Below are positions 46,741 to 55,201 of a DNA stretch of 64,000 nt, in pieces. How positions within the stretch are numbered: the first letter of the stretch is position 1; each line of letters begins with the position of its first letter. The notes beneath the pieces were generated by a model, which made no database searches, had not been told where the DNA came from, and was given only the letters and a program-made list of their open reading frames with translations. The position numbers were made by a program, and so were the translations under genes. Source of the stretch: Sphingobacteriia bacterium 28-36-52 (GTDB lineage: Bacteria; Bacteroidota; Bacteroidia; Chitinophagales; Chitinophagaceae); contig NCGN01000002.1 in assembly GCA_002281575.1 (NCBI GenBank), forward strand, positions 124,001 through 188,000, given 5' to 3'.

Positions 46741-48044
46741 TATTGTAAAGGAGCTCCTGCAAATTGGTGGTTATAATCACCTTTAATTCTTTCCATAGGA
46801 GGATTAAAATAGCCAAATTTTAAATTGGGGAATTCTTCTTGAATTAGATCCATCATTTGTTTTACCCCCAACATTTCTCCCGTATCAGTCATTCCAATTT
46901 TACCCATATACCAATCTGGATCAATATTGAAATTTCGCCACTGTATCATGTTCAAATCTGTATCTGCTATGAGTTTTCGAAGGGCTTCATATTCCGCTTC
47001 ACTGTCTGTAATTCCTGGGAAAACAAAATAATTAATGCTGGTCCATCCGCCATATTTGCGCATGACTTTTAAACTTTCAATAATATCTTCAAATACATAG
47101 TTATTTGGCCTATAATATGCTTCGTAAATATGTTTCTGTGCAGAGTTTGTGCTAACCCTCATACTGTTTAACCCTGCTTTGCAAAGTGCATCAACTGCGG
47201 CAGGCTTAGACCCGTTGGTATTAATATTAATACTACCTCTACTGGTATGTTTTCTAATTTCAATAATAGATTCTTTAATGGTCTCCCACATTAACAAGGG
47301 TTCCCCTTCGCAGCCTTGTCCAAAACTGATAATTGGATATGGCGCATTCATTAAATGGGGAACTGTAAATTCAACAATCTCTTCAGCCATTGGCTTGAAA
47401 GTTAGTCGGTCCTGTGTACTAACAATGGTTTCATCTTCTGGTTGAAATGAGATACAGCCAATACAATTGGCATTGCATGCTGGTGAAGTAGGAACTGGAC
47501 ATTCCCATCTGCCTAAAGAAAAATTTCTTGCTGCTGGGCAATGATATGTCATACAGCAGTTTTCCATCAAATGTTTAACCAACCTATTTTCAGGATAAGC
47601 TGCTAGCAAATGTGTAGTTCCTTCTTTTACTTTCGTATCATCAAATCCTGCCGCTTCTTGGCGGATATCTTTTTCAATTCTAACTGCTGGCACATAATTT
47701 TTATCGTTCATCCAACCAACCGCAGTATAACAAAATAATGGTAGCGTAGGGGCATCTGGCATGGTTTCGTATGCTGCAATAAATAAACCGGTGTAAGCAG
47801 GGGGAATAAATGCTGCTACAGCCCAACCTTTTTCGCAAAGTCTCATTTCGCCTGTTTCTACATCAATGCCAATTCCTCTTCTTCCGGGAAGTTCATATAA
47901 GTTTCCACCTTGTGGTAATTCTATCCATTGATCAGATTCAACTGGAAATGCATCCCATCCGGCACGTCCTACGGCATATAGGGTTTCATCTTCATAAATA
48001 TTCCCCTCGCCATCTGAGTACAATAAAAATGGTTTAACTAACAT
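46740..48044 (-). CDS. Uncharacterised radical SAM protein with extra N-terminal Cys cluster
   Basis: The 434 residues carry the radical SAM triad C190-x3-C194-x2-C197 (CNANCIGC), the GxGEP-like QGCEGEPLL, and NINTNGSKP further on. Ahead of the barrel is a domain of about 160 residues with no motif I know. It ends in four further cysteines (C163, C164, C169, C182; ENCCMTYHCP and RWECP) that could bind a second iron-sulfur cluster. This is unlike SPASM enzymes, which have extra cysteines at the C-terminus. Substrate unknown. It overlaps the membrane-protein gene by 11 bases and EamA by 1, so the genes are likely to act together. Confidence 0.88.
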   Translation of the reverse strand: MLVKPFLLYSDGEGNIYEDETLYAVGRAGWDAFPVESDQWIELPQGGNLYELPGRRGIGIDVETGEMRLCEKGWAVAAFIPPAYTGLFIAAYETMPDAPTLPLFCYTAVGWMNDKNYVPAVRIEKDIRQEAAGFDDTKVKEGTTHLLAAYPENRLVKHLMENCCMTYHCPAARNFSLGRWECPVPTSPACNANCIGCISFQPEDETIVSTQDRLTFKPMAEEIVEFTVPHLMNAPYPIISFGQGCEGEPLLMWETIKESIIEIRKHTSRGSININTNGSKPAAVDALCKAGLNSMRVSTNSAQKHIYEAYYRPNNYVFEDIIESLKVMRKYGGWTSINYFVFPGITDSEAEYEALRKLIADTDLNMIQWRNFNIDPDWYMGKIGMTDTGEMLGVKQMMDLIQEEFPNLKFGYFNPPMERIKGDYNHQFAGAPLQ

Positions 48045-48609
48045 AAGCTGTTTTTTCTAGTTGTGCTTTTGCGAATGCATTGAATTCTTCCTCTGTAGTT
48101 CTTGTAGTTTCTGACTCTAATTCTTTTTGTATTAGTTTATCGCTTTTAAAATCTAGGGTTAATAGTCCATCTTTCAATACTACATTTGTTAATGCACCCC
48201 ACTCGTACCTTTTTTTTGGGAAACTGTTAAACACAATCTCATTTTCGTCAAAGGCAATTTCTTCTGGAAATTTTACTTGTTTTTCTAGCATAGCAGCCAA
48301 TAAATAAATCAATGCTATCCATAAGCCATCTTTCATACTATACCAACCCATTGCACCTAATAATAAACCAAATCTATAAAAAGGGGGAGTGCCTCTTTTC
48401 TTCTGCCAAATACAAAATGTACCCCAACCAATAATTAATGCAGCAAATGCTAAAGAAGTTATCCAAGTACTTGAACCTTTAGTTACATCTTCAATAAATG
48501 TATTACCAATAAAAGCAATTACTGCAATGAGCAACATAATTTGGCTTACTCCATCTACTGTTGCATAGTTTCGTTTTTTTAAAACGATTATATAGTCAAA
48601 TGTTTTCAT
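48034..48609 (-). CDS. Membrane protein of unknown function in the radical SAM operon
   Basis: The 191 residues have about four helices between 20 and 110 (IMLLIAVIAFIGNTF, WITSLAFAALIIGWGTF, then a GLLLGAMGWYSM..GLWIALIYLLAAML pair). A cytosolic C-terminal domain with a PH-like strand pattern follows (EIAFDENEIVFNSFPKKRYEW, LTLDFKSDK). No family recognised. Its start overlaps the arginase-like stop by 1 base and its stop overlaps the radical SAM start by 11 bases. Confidence 0.8.
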   Translation of the reverse strand: MKTFDYIIVLKKRNYATVDGVSQIMLLIAVIAFIGNTFIEDVTKGSSTWITSLAFAALIIGWGTFCIWQKKRGTPPFYRFGLLLGAMGWYSMKDGLWIALIYLLAAMLEKQVKFPEEIAFDENEIVFNSFPKKRYEWGALTNVVLKDGLLTLDFKSDKLIQKELESETTRTTEEEFNAFAKAQLEKTAYVS

Positions 48610-49640
48610 TATACCATTAAGTTACAAAGTCTCCATAATAATCTTGCACCTACATTGCTGTCCCAATCTGTTTCACCTACTCCAATTTCAACCAAATCAA
48701 AACCGATTAATTCCCTGCCACTCTCCTTTATTTTTTTAAACAAATAAATTATTTCTTCGCTTTCAAATCCCCCAGGTACAGGTGTGCCTGTATTGGGGCA
48801 GAGTTTCCTGTCTAATCCATCAATATCAAAACTAATGTATACTTTTTCAGGTAGGTGTTGAATAATTTCATCGGTAATATTTTTCCAAACTTGCCCCTCA
48901 AAAAGCCTTTCTTTTATATTTTTATCAAAATAGGTAATTACCCTAAAATTACTATTGCAGATATAATCCCATTCTTGCTCACAATAATCTCTTACACCTA
49001 CCTGCACCAATTTAGTTAATTCCGGAATTTCATTTAGTGCGTTATACATGATAGATGCATGCGAATAAGTAAAATCTTCATACTTTATCCTTAGATCGCA
49101 ATGTGCATCAATTTGTAAAACGCCAAAAGAACCATGTTTTTCCGCTAGCGCTTTCATTAAGCCTAAAGGTGTGCTATGATCACCTCCTAATAGTCCCACG
49201 ATTTTTTGTTTATCTAATATGGCTTTGCTTTGTTCGTACACCCAATTATTTAAATAATTACTGCCCTCATTAATTTCTTTTACACTTTTACACATGAACT
49301 TGTTTTTCAACAATTCAGCCCCTTGAGAAATATAGTCTATATAGAGTTCAGCTTCTTTTCTTAAATAATCACTTTTTAGCAATAGTTTTTTATCAATCTC
49401 TTTCATAAAAAACCCTTGCTTCCAACCAGCATTTCCATCCATGTCCATTAAGTCTACTTGCATGCTACTTTTAAACACGTGTTCTGCAGCTCTAGCTGTT
49501 CCAGCACCGTAACTAACTGTCACTTCCCATGGAACTGGAAGTATAATCACTTTTGACTCTTCTTCTGTAAAAGGAAGTCCAAAAATATTATTGTTCGGAT
49601 TGGCAACCGCGTTGGGATTAAAGCCAGATAAATCGTTCAT
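48609..49640 (-). CDS. Arginase/agmatinase/formiminoglutamase family hydrolase
   Basis: The 343 residues show the manganese motifs of ureohydrolases: GGDHSTPLG (about 162-170), IDAHCDLR with YSHASIM, and SFDIDGLDRKLCPNTGTPVPGG. The family splits guanidino or formimino groups from arginine, agmatine or formiminoglutamate; the exact substrate cannot be read from the motifs. No histidine- or arginine-pathway genes lie nearby. It is the first gene of the tightly coupled leftward operon with the membrane protein and radical SAM gene. Confidence 0.9.
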   Translation of the reverse strand: MNDLSGFNPNAVANPNNNIFGLPFTEEESKVIILPVPWEVTVSYGAGTARAAEHVFKSSMQVDLMDMDGNAGWKQGFFMKEIDKKLLLKSDYLRKEAELYIDYISQGAELLKNKFMCKSVKEINEGSNYLNNWVYEQSKAILDKQKIVGLLGGDHSTPLGLMKALAEKHGSFGVLQIDAHCDLRIKYEDFTYSHASIMYNALNEIPELTKLVQVGVRDYCEQEWDYICNSNFRVITYFDKNIKERLFEGQVWKNITDEIIQHLPEKVYISFDIDGLDRKLCPNTGTPVPGGFESEEIIYLFKKIKESGRELIGFDLVEIGVGETDWDSNVGARLLWRLCNLMV

Positions 49641-49707
49641 AATATGCAGTATTGAAAACGGGGTGCAAGTTAGTTCCTTAATTGATATTACATCACTATT
49701 TTATGGC

Positions 49708-50244
49708 TTATCTGGGTTCATAATACCTGTTAAATGAATCAAATAATGCCTTAAAGGGTAAAAAGGGCAAAAAATAGAGCAGATATACAGGAATTGCCGA
49801 TAAATTTAATCCATAATTAAACCAGTTTGCTGCTGCAAACAGAATGACCAACCATTTATTTCTATTGATGGTTTTAAATACTAATATTGGGTTAATGCAA
49901 AAAGGAATTAATATAGCCCACCAAATAAAGTTGTAATAAGCATTATTGGCAAGTGTTAAGTAACTTAAATTGAATAGCAACATCAATAATGTAGTTAAAA
50001 TGCTCCAACCCCTAGTAGGTATAAAAAAACCTACCAAAACAGCAGTTGAAGCAATAATACTTACAGTGGGTCTAAACCAGCTATTGATATACCAGCTTGA
50101 TTTTTGTAGTGGCAATTGATAGGGCATTTGGTTTAATCCCATTTGTATGGCCATTATTAAAAAGAGCATACCAAATACAATTCTTGCCATAAATAGCCTA
50201 AAATCTTCAGTGGTAAGGAGGTTATTCTCGGTAGTTGTAGTCAT
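49708..50244 (-). CDS. Polytopic membrane protein, unknown
   Basis: The 178 residues contain about five helices (MARIVFGMLFLIMAIQMGL, PTVSIIASTAVLVGFFI, ILTTLLMLLFNLSYLTL, FIWWAILIPFCINPILVF, ALFAL-like C-terminal segments). The helix layout recalls DoxX or HTTM-like proteins, but no motif supports that. It is separated from the downstream arginase-like gene by 67 bases and is divergent from ccmE. Confidence 0.7.
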   Translation of the reverse strand: MTTTTENNLLTTEDFRLFMARIVFGMLFLIMAIQMGLNQMPYQLPLQKSSWYINSWFRPTVSIIASTAVLVGFFIPTRGWSILTTLLMLLFNLSYLTLANNAYYNFIWWAILIPFCINPILVFKTINRNKWLVILFAAANWFNYGLNLSAIPVYLLYFLPFLPFKALFDSFNRYYEPR

Positions 50245-50321
50245 TTTAACTATTTGTGGAAAGTTGAAAATTTTAACATGCTCGAATAAGCAACAATTCT
50301 TTTTACCTATTGTTTTTAAAT

Positions 50322-50329
50322 TACCTTTG
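50322..50329 (+). promoter_or_regulatory. Candidate -7 box for ccmEF
   Basis: TACCTTTG is a full TAnnTTTG match followed by C, 16 bases before the ccmE ATG at 50346, which implies a leader of about 10 bases. Only a weak -33 element is present. Confidence 0.45.
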
Positions 50330-50345
50330 CGCTATAAAATTAGCC

Positions 50346-50753
50346 ATGAAAACAACTCATATAATAATTCTTGTTTTAATTGCCGCCGCAATTGCAGTAT
50401 TAGTTCAATACAGTGGCGACCTCACCACTTATGAAACTATTGCTTCTGCAAAGGAAAAGGAAGGAAAATTTGTGAATTTAATTGCCAAGCTAGATACTAC
50501 CCAGGCCATTGAATACGATGCGGTTAAAAATCCAAATTATTTGAGCTTCACAGCTATTGATACATTAGGGAATTCTATTAAAGTGGTTTATCATGATACA
50601 AAGCCTACTGATATGGAAAAAAGCGAACGAATTGTATTAAAGGGTAAAGTACAAAATAACCAATTTGAGTGTGAGCATATTTTACTTAAATGTCCCTCAA
50701 AATACAAGGACGATCCAAATTCAATGAAGAAACAATTGCAAACTTCTAATTAA
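50346..50753 (+). CDS. ccmE: Cytochrome c maturation haem chaperone CcmE, Cys-type
   Basis: From ATG 50346 the protein has 135 residues: one N-terminal helix (about 5-21) anchoring a periplasmic OB-fold domain. The haem site near the C-terminus is C116-P-S-K-Y120, the CxxxY form, in place of the HxxxY His of E. coli CcmE. The CxxxY form is known from some archaea and sulfate reducers. The protein hands haem to CcmF, encoded 25 bases downstream. The longer frame starting upstream adds 12 residues and is not favoured. Confidence 0.88.
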   Translation: MKTTHIIILVLIAAAIAVLVQYSGDLTTYETIASAKEKEGKFVNLIAKLDTTQAIEYDAVKNPNYLSFTAIDTLGNSIKVVYHDTKPTDMEKSERIVLKGKVQNNQFECEHILLKCPSKYKDDPNSMKKQLQTSN

Positions 50754-50778
50754 CTGTTTTATACTTAAGAACTGATTC

Positions 50779-53226
50779 ATGAATTATATTGGTGAACATT
50801 TATTGCCCGGTCAAATAGGACATTTCTTTGCTATTTTAAGTTTAGTTGCCTCTTTGTTGGCAACTTTTGCTTTTTTTAAGTCGGCAAGTACGCCATTAAA
50901 TGAAAACAAGCGTCCATGGCTTTTATTGGCCAGATGGGCTTTTTTGGCGGAAACCATTAGCATCATTGTATTATTTGGATGTTTGTATTATATCATTTCA
51001 AATCACCTATTTGAGTATAAATATGCGTATACGCATAGTGATTTGAGTTTGCAATTTGAATATTTATTGAGTTGTTTTTGGGAAGGTCAAGAAGGTAGCT
51101 TTATGCTTTGGAGTTTTTGGCATTGTGTTTTAGGTTGGGGGCTCATTTGGAAGGCAGGAAAGTGGGAAGCTCCGGTAATGACCGTTATCAGCTTTGCCCA
51201 ATTTTTCATGGCAACAATGTTACTGGGTATGTATTTTTTTGGTTCTAGAATCGGTATTAGTCCTTTTGCATTGTTGCGCAATGAAATGGATGCACCAATT
51301 TTTAGCCAACCTAATTACCTGGAATTTATTAAAGATGGTACTGGATTAAATACCTTACTACAGAATTACTGGATGGTTATTCACCCACCTATTCTTTTCC
51401 TTGGATTTGCATCTACCATTGTTCCTTTTGCTTACGCTATAGCGGGGTTAGCAACAAAAGATCACGATTGGATTAAACCTGCTTTACCGTGGGGTTCTTT
51501 TTCAGCTGCAATACTGGGTACTGGTATCATGATGGGTGGGGCATGGGCATATGAAAGCCTTTCTTTTGGAGGATATTGGGCTTGGGATCCAGTAGAGAAC
51601 GCTTCACTGGTTCCTTGGCTAACTTTAATAGCTGGCTTACATACCAACTTGATTTATAAGAATAGTGGCTACTCTTTAAGGCCAACTTATTTTTTCTACA
51701 TCATCAGTTTTGTACTGATTTTATATTCTTCATTTTTAACAAAAAGCGGAATTTTGGGTGATACATCGGTACACTCATTTACCGATATGGGGTTGAATAC
51801 GCAGTTACTTTTGTTTGTACTTATCTTTTTTATACCTGCCATGGTATTGTATTTTGTACGTTTCAAAAGCATTCCATCCATTCAAAAAGAAGAAAGTACA
51901 TATAGTAGAGAGTTTTGGATGTTTATTGGTTCATTGGTCTTTTTTTTATCGGGGATGGTGATCATTGTAAAAACATCAACCCCAGTATGGAATAAAGTTT
52001 TTGGAACCAATATTGCTCCACCACAAGATCCTGAATTTGCCCACAATCAGATACAAATATTTGTTGCAATTATTTTAGGGATGCTTACTGCAACAACACA
52101 ATACCTAAAATATAAGGATACCCCTAAAGGGATGTTTTGGAAAAAAATTCTAATACCTACCATTATTGCAATAGCTATTTCAGCTTCTATTAGTATTTGG
52201 GGGGATATTTCTTACACCAAAAAAGGCCCCGGCTTTTTAGCAGCAATTCATTTGGGAATTTTTGCTGCAGTTTATGCTGTTGTTGCTAATACTGCCTATT
52301 TATGGTTGGGAATCAAAGGTAAAATTAAAGCTGCTGGCCCTTCTGTTGCTCATATTGGATTTGGTTTGGCATTGGTGGGGATTTTAATTTCATCAGGAAA
52401 GAAAACAGTGTTAAGCTGGAATACAACGGGTGTAACCCCTTTAAGTGTTGAAAGCAAAGATGAAAAAGGTAACCCGGCAGGTGATCCAGCTGAGAACCTT
52501 ACTTTGTTTAAAGCAGTTGCTACCGATATGGGTAAGTACATGGTAACTTATACCATGGATACAACCAATCCTAGAGATCGAAAAAGGTATTTTGAAATTG
52601 ATTTTAAAGCTAAAGATGGTTCTGAGCAATTTAAGCTGTATCCAGACGTAATTAAAAATAATAAAGGAATGGAAGGTTTTGCTGCTAATCCTGCTGCAAA
52701 ACATTATTGGCATAAAGACATTTTTGTTTACATCACTTCTTTTCAAGAGAATAGGGCTGCAGATACCGTTAGTTTTAAGAATAAAACCGTAAAAGTAAAC
52801 GACACTTTGTTCTATGGTAACGGAATGATGATACTCAACAAAGTAGCCGTAAATCCTAAAGAATTAAAAGCAAAATATGCGGAGGATGAAACTGCTTTGT
52901 TCTTAGATATGACCATAATTTCTAAAGAAGGAAAACAATATAGGGCTTATCCTGGAATTGCTTTGAAAGGGCAGGAATTACGTTCATTACCAGATAGTGT
53001 GATCTCACAAAGCCTAGTGTTGAAATTCAATAAAGTCATAGATCAAGATGCAGGGAAATTGGAAATTGGGGTAAAGGAAAGTGGTAATATTACCGACTTA
53101 ATCACCCTCAAAGTATATCAATTTCCTATGATTAATTTATTGTGGATGGGAATTGTAATTATGGTAATTGGATTTGTCATGTCGATTATTCAACGTGTTA
53201 AACAAATTCAAAAATCTGTTTTATAG
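50779..53226 (+). CDS. ccmF: CcmF-type haem lyase for c-type cytochromes
   Basis: The 815 residues form about 15 helices. The WWD-type haem-handling motif GGYWAWDPVENASLVPWL lies at about 267-284, with the conserved His in IHPPILFLGFAST before it. A periplasmic domain at about 560-770 precedes the last helix. The protein attaches haem delivered by CcmE to CxxCH sites. The other ccm genes are not in the window. Confidence 0.94.
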   Translation: MNYIGEHLLPGQIGHFFAILSLVASLLATFAFFKSASTPLNENKRPWLLLARWAFLAETISIIVLFGCLYYIISNHLFEYKYAYTHSDLSLQFEYLLSCFWEGQEGSFMLWSFWHCVLGWGLIWKAGKWEAPVMTVISFAQFFMATMLLGMYFFGSRIGISPFALLRNEMDAPIFSQPNYLEFIKDGTGLNTLLQNYWMVIHPPILFLGFASTIVPFAYAIAGLATKDHDWIKPALPWGSFSAAILGTGIMMGGAWAYESLSFGGYWAWDPVENASLVPWLTLIAGLHTNLIYKNSGYSLRPTYFFYIISFVLILYSSFLTKSGILGDTSVHSFTDMGLNTQLLLFVLIFFIPAMVLYFVRFKSIPSIQKEESTYSREFWMFIGSLVFFLSGMVIIVKTSTPVWNKVFGTNIAPPQDPEFAHNQIQIFVAIILGMLTATTQYLKYKDTPKGMFWKKILIPTIIAIAISASISIWGDISYTKKGPGFLAAIHLGIFAAVYAVVANTAYLWLGIKGKIKAAGPSVAHIGFGLALVGILISSGKKTVLSWNTTGVTPLSVESKDEKGNPAGDPAENLTLFKAVATDMGKYMVTYTMDTTNPRDRKRYFEIDFKAKDGSEQFKLYPDVIKNNKGMEGFAANPAAKHYWHKDIFVYITSFQENRAADTVSFKNKTVKVNDTLFYGNGMMILNKVAVNPKELKAKYAEDETALFLDMTIISKEGKQYRAYPGIALKGQELRSLPDSVISQSLVLKFNKVIDQDAGKLEIGVKESGNITDLITLKVYQFPMINLLWMGIVIMVIGFVMSIIQRVKQIQKSVL

Positions 53227-53298
53227 CTTTGGCAGCGTAGGTTACTTTTTTAGTGTCATGGTATTAATATTAGTCTAAATTGACTAAATTGAATAACA

Positions 53299-53913
53299 TT
53301 GAAGCTCCAACGCACCTATATTATTATTTTAACTTTTCTTGGTTTAAGCTTTAGCCAATTATATGGTCAAGAAAAAGGGCTATTCGATACGGTAAAAGTG
53401 TATGCTTATATAACACCCAACGGTGATACAATTGGTGAATCTTGGCTCCCTAGTGTATTAGTTAATACAAAGCTTACTGCCGCTCAAAAAAATTATTGGG
53501 CAGATTGGACTCGTTTAAGAAATGCGGTATATGTAACGTATCCTTATGCCAAAGCAGCATCTAGAATTATTAATGATATAAATATTCAGTTGGTGAATGT
53601 GAAGGATAAACAACTTCGTAGACAAATTATCCGATCTAGAGAAAAAGAAATGAAAAAACAGTTTACCGATCAATTAACTCGGTTGTCTGTATACCAGGGA
53701 AGGGTTTTGATGAAGTTGATTAACAGAGAAACAGGTAATAATTGCTATGAAATAATACATGAATACAAGGGATTTATGACTGCTGCTTTTTGGCAAACAG
53801 TTGCAGTGCTTTTTGGTGGTAATTTAAAACAGGCTTACGATCCATCCAGTAAAGATGCCGACATAGAAAAAATTGTAAAAGATGTTGCCAGAATGTATGG
53901 GTATCCTAGTTAA
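53299..53913 (+). CDS. DUF4294 exported protein
   Basis: The 204 residues begin with a signal peptide (KLQRTYIIILTFLGLSFSQLYGQ). The only sensible start is TTG at 53299: an in-frame stop lies 9 bases upstream and the next ATG falls far inside the domain. The mature part has the DUF4294 pattern (GDTIGESWLP, YWADWTRLRNAVYVTYPYAK, LINRETGNNCYEIIHEYKG..AAFWQTVA). This is a Bacteroidota family of unknown function, predicted to be periplasmic. It is convergent with aat, overlapping by 4 bases. Confidence 0.87.
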   Translation: MKLQRTYIIILTFLGLSFSQLYGQEKGLFDTVKVYAYITPNGDTIGESWLPSVLVNTKLTAAQKNYWADWTRLRNAVYVTYPYAKAASRIINDINIQLVNVKDKQLRRQIIRSREKEMKKQFTDQLTRLSVYQGRVLMKLINRETGNNCYEIIHEYKGFMTAAFWQTVAVLFGGNLKQAYDPSSKDADIEKIVKDVARMYGYPS

Positions 53914-54548
53914 CCGTATTCTTCTAAATATTTTTTAAAATCAGTTCTCGAAATCATAATTGCACCTAGACTTTCTAAATGTGGGGTATAAACCTGACAG
54001 TCAATTAATACAATTCCCTCCAGCTTTAATTGATTCACTAACTTAATAAATGCAAACTTGCTTGCATTAGAAACCTTGCTAAACATACTTTCCCCAAAAA
54101 ATAATCTTCCCATTTTAATTCCATACAAGCCACCCACCAATTCATTATTATGCCATGCTTCTGCCGAGAGGGCAATTCCTTTTTGGTGTAATTCGTTATA
54201 TGCAAATTCAACCGCTTCAGTTATCCAAGTTCCGTCTTGCCCAATGCGAGGTTGATGCTTACACTGTTTAATCACTTCAGAAAATGAAGTATTAGTCTTG
54301 TATTCAAATAAGTTTTTTTTGATTATTTGATGCATGCTTTTGCTGATCACTAATTGTTCTGGAAAAAGAACAAAGCGTGGATCTGGACTCCACCATAGCG
54401 GCGTTTCCCCATCAAACCAAGGAAAAATGCCTTTTTGATAGGCTAGTATTAGCCTTTCAGTAGATAAATCGCCACCAATTGCCAATAATCCATCTTCTAA
54501 TGCTTCTTCAATAGGAGGGAACCAAATTTTAGAGGAAAGTATATGCAT
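53910..54548 (-). CDS. aat: Leucyl/phenylalanyl-tRNA-protein transferase
   Basis: The 212 residues match Aat: FPPIEEALEDGLLAIGGDLS, LILAYQKGIFPWF, WWSPDPRFVLFPE, QDGTWITEAVEFAYNELHQ, GLYGIKMGRLFFGESMFS and LIDCQVYTPHLESLGA. The enzyme adds Leu or Phe to proteins with N-terminal Lys or Arg, creating degrons that ClpS hands to ClpAP or ClpCP. It overlaps the clpS stop by 1 base, so substrate maker and adaptor are coupled. Confidence 0.97.
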   Translation of the reverse strand: MHILSSKIWFPPIEEALEDGLLAIGGDLSTERLILAYQKGIFPWFDGETPLWWSPDPRFVLFPEQLVISKSMHQIIKKNLFEYKTNTSFSEVIKQCKHQPRIGQDGTWITEAVEFAYNELHQKGIALSAEAWHNNELVGGLYGIKMGRLFFGESMFSKVSNASKFAFIKLVNQLKLEGIVLIDCQVYTPHLESLGAIMISRTDFKKYLEEYG

Positions 54549-54853
54549 TAATTGTTTTGTTCAACAGTGGCTCCTATGCCTCTGTCTGTGATGCTGTTGC
54601 ACATAGGTTTCAATGTATCATAGTCTCCTTTTTTAACAGCATATTTGCCCTTGTGGTGAACAAATAAAGCACATTGTTCTGCTTGTTCTAAACTATGTCC
54701 ACAAACTTCCATTAAAGTTTCAATAACCCATTCAAAGGTATTGACTTCGTCGTTCCATACAACCAAACTATAGGTGTCAGCAATTGCAGTATCGGTTGCT
54801 GAATCAGTGGCTTCCCAAGTTTGTGGATTATTCGAAAAATAGAAATAAGACAT
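54548..54853 (-). CDS. clpS: ClpS N-degron adaptor
   Basis: The 101 residues hold the ClpS core: LVVWNDEVNTFEWVIETLMEVCGHS (about 31-55, pocket for the N-terminal residue), AEQCALFVHHKGKYAV with the conserved His, and a C-terminal strand. The long N-terminal tail (about 25 residues) fits the part that enters the Clp ATPase. It is the first gene of clpS-aat. Confidence 0.95.
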   Translation of the reverse strand: MSYFYFSNNPQTWEATDSATDTAIADTYSLVVWNDEVNTFEWVIETLMEVCGHSLEQAEQCALFVHHKGKYAVKKGDYDTLKPMCNSITDRGIGATVEQNN

Positions 54854-54923
54854 GGTGTAAAATTATGGAATAGGCGCTTATTTCAAAAAAAATGAAATTT
54901 TATTGGCAAAAAAACATAATTTT

Positions 54924-54955
54924 TTTGGGTGGTTTAATTCGAGACCCTATTTTTG
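54924..54955 (+). promoter_or_regulatory. Promoter of tRNA-Val (full -33/-7 match)
   Basis: TTTG at 54924-54927 and TATTTTTG at 54948-54955 are 20 bases apart and match both elements of the Bacteroidota primary-sigma promoter exactly. The mature tRNA begins 17 bases after the -7 box, implying a leader of roughly 10 bases. This is the clearest promoter in the window. Confidence 0.8.
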
Positions 54956-54971
54956 CACTCCCAAACAATAA

Positions 54972-55046
54972 GGGAGCATAGCTCAGTTGGTTTAGAGCAT
55001 CTGCCTTACAAGCAGAGGGTCCGCGGTTCGAACCCGTGTGCTCCCA
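54972..55046 (+). tRNA. tRNA-Val (anticodon TAC)
   Basis: The 75-base gene folds as a cloverleaf: acceptor GGGAGCA/TGCTCCC, anticodon stem TCTGC/GCAGA with loop CTTACAA (anticodon TAC at 55007-55009), and T-loop GGTTCGAACC. The 3' CCA is not encoded (A then CAAA), so it must be added. It is followed at once by a terminator, so it forms a single-gene unit. Confidence 0.97.
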
Positions 55047-55050
55047 CAAA

Positions 55051-55080
55051 GGCCTCGAAATTTCGAGGCCTTTTATATTT
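55051..55080 (+). terminator. Rho-independent terminator of tRNA-Val
   Basis: GGCCTCGAAA and TTTCGAGGCC form a perfect 20-base palindrome (55051-55070), followed by TTTTATATTT. It begins 5 bases after the tRNA. Confidence 0.9.
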
Positions 55081-55201
55081 TCCCTGAATCTCTACCTAAA
55101 ATAAGTTTTCAATTTAAATGGAGACTTCAATACAAACTATCGTTTCCTTAATGAACTGTAACCATTTAATGGGTAAATTGTAAGTAATTCAAAAGGTTAA
55201 G

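Noticed and set aside
50147..50434. Plus-strand 95-residue frame over the start of the membrane protein and ccmE
   Set aside because: It is antisense to one gene and out of frame with ccmE, with no domain.
52441..52746. Minus-strand 101-residue frame within ccmF
   Set aside because: It is antisense to the periplasmic domain of CcmF and has no coding character of its own.
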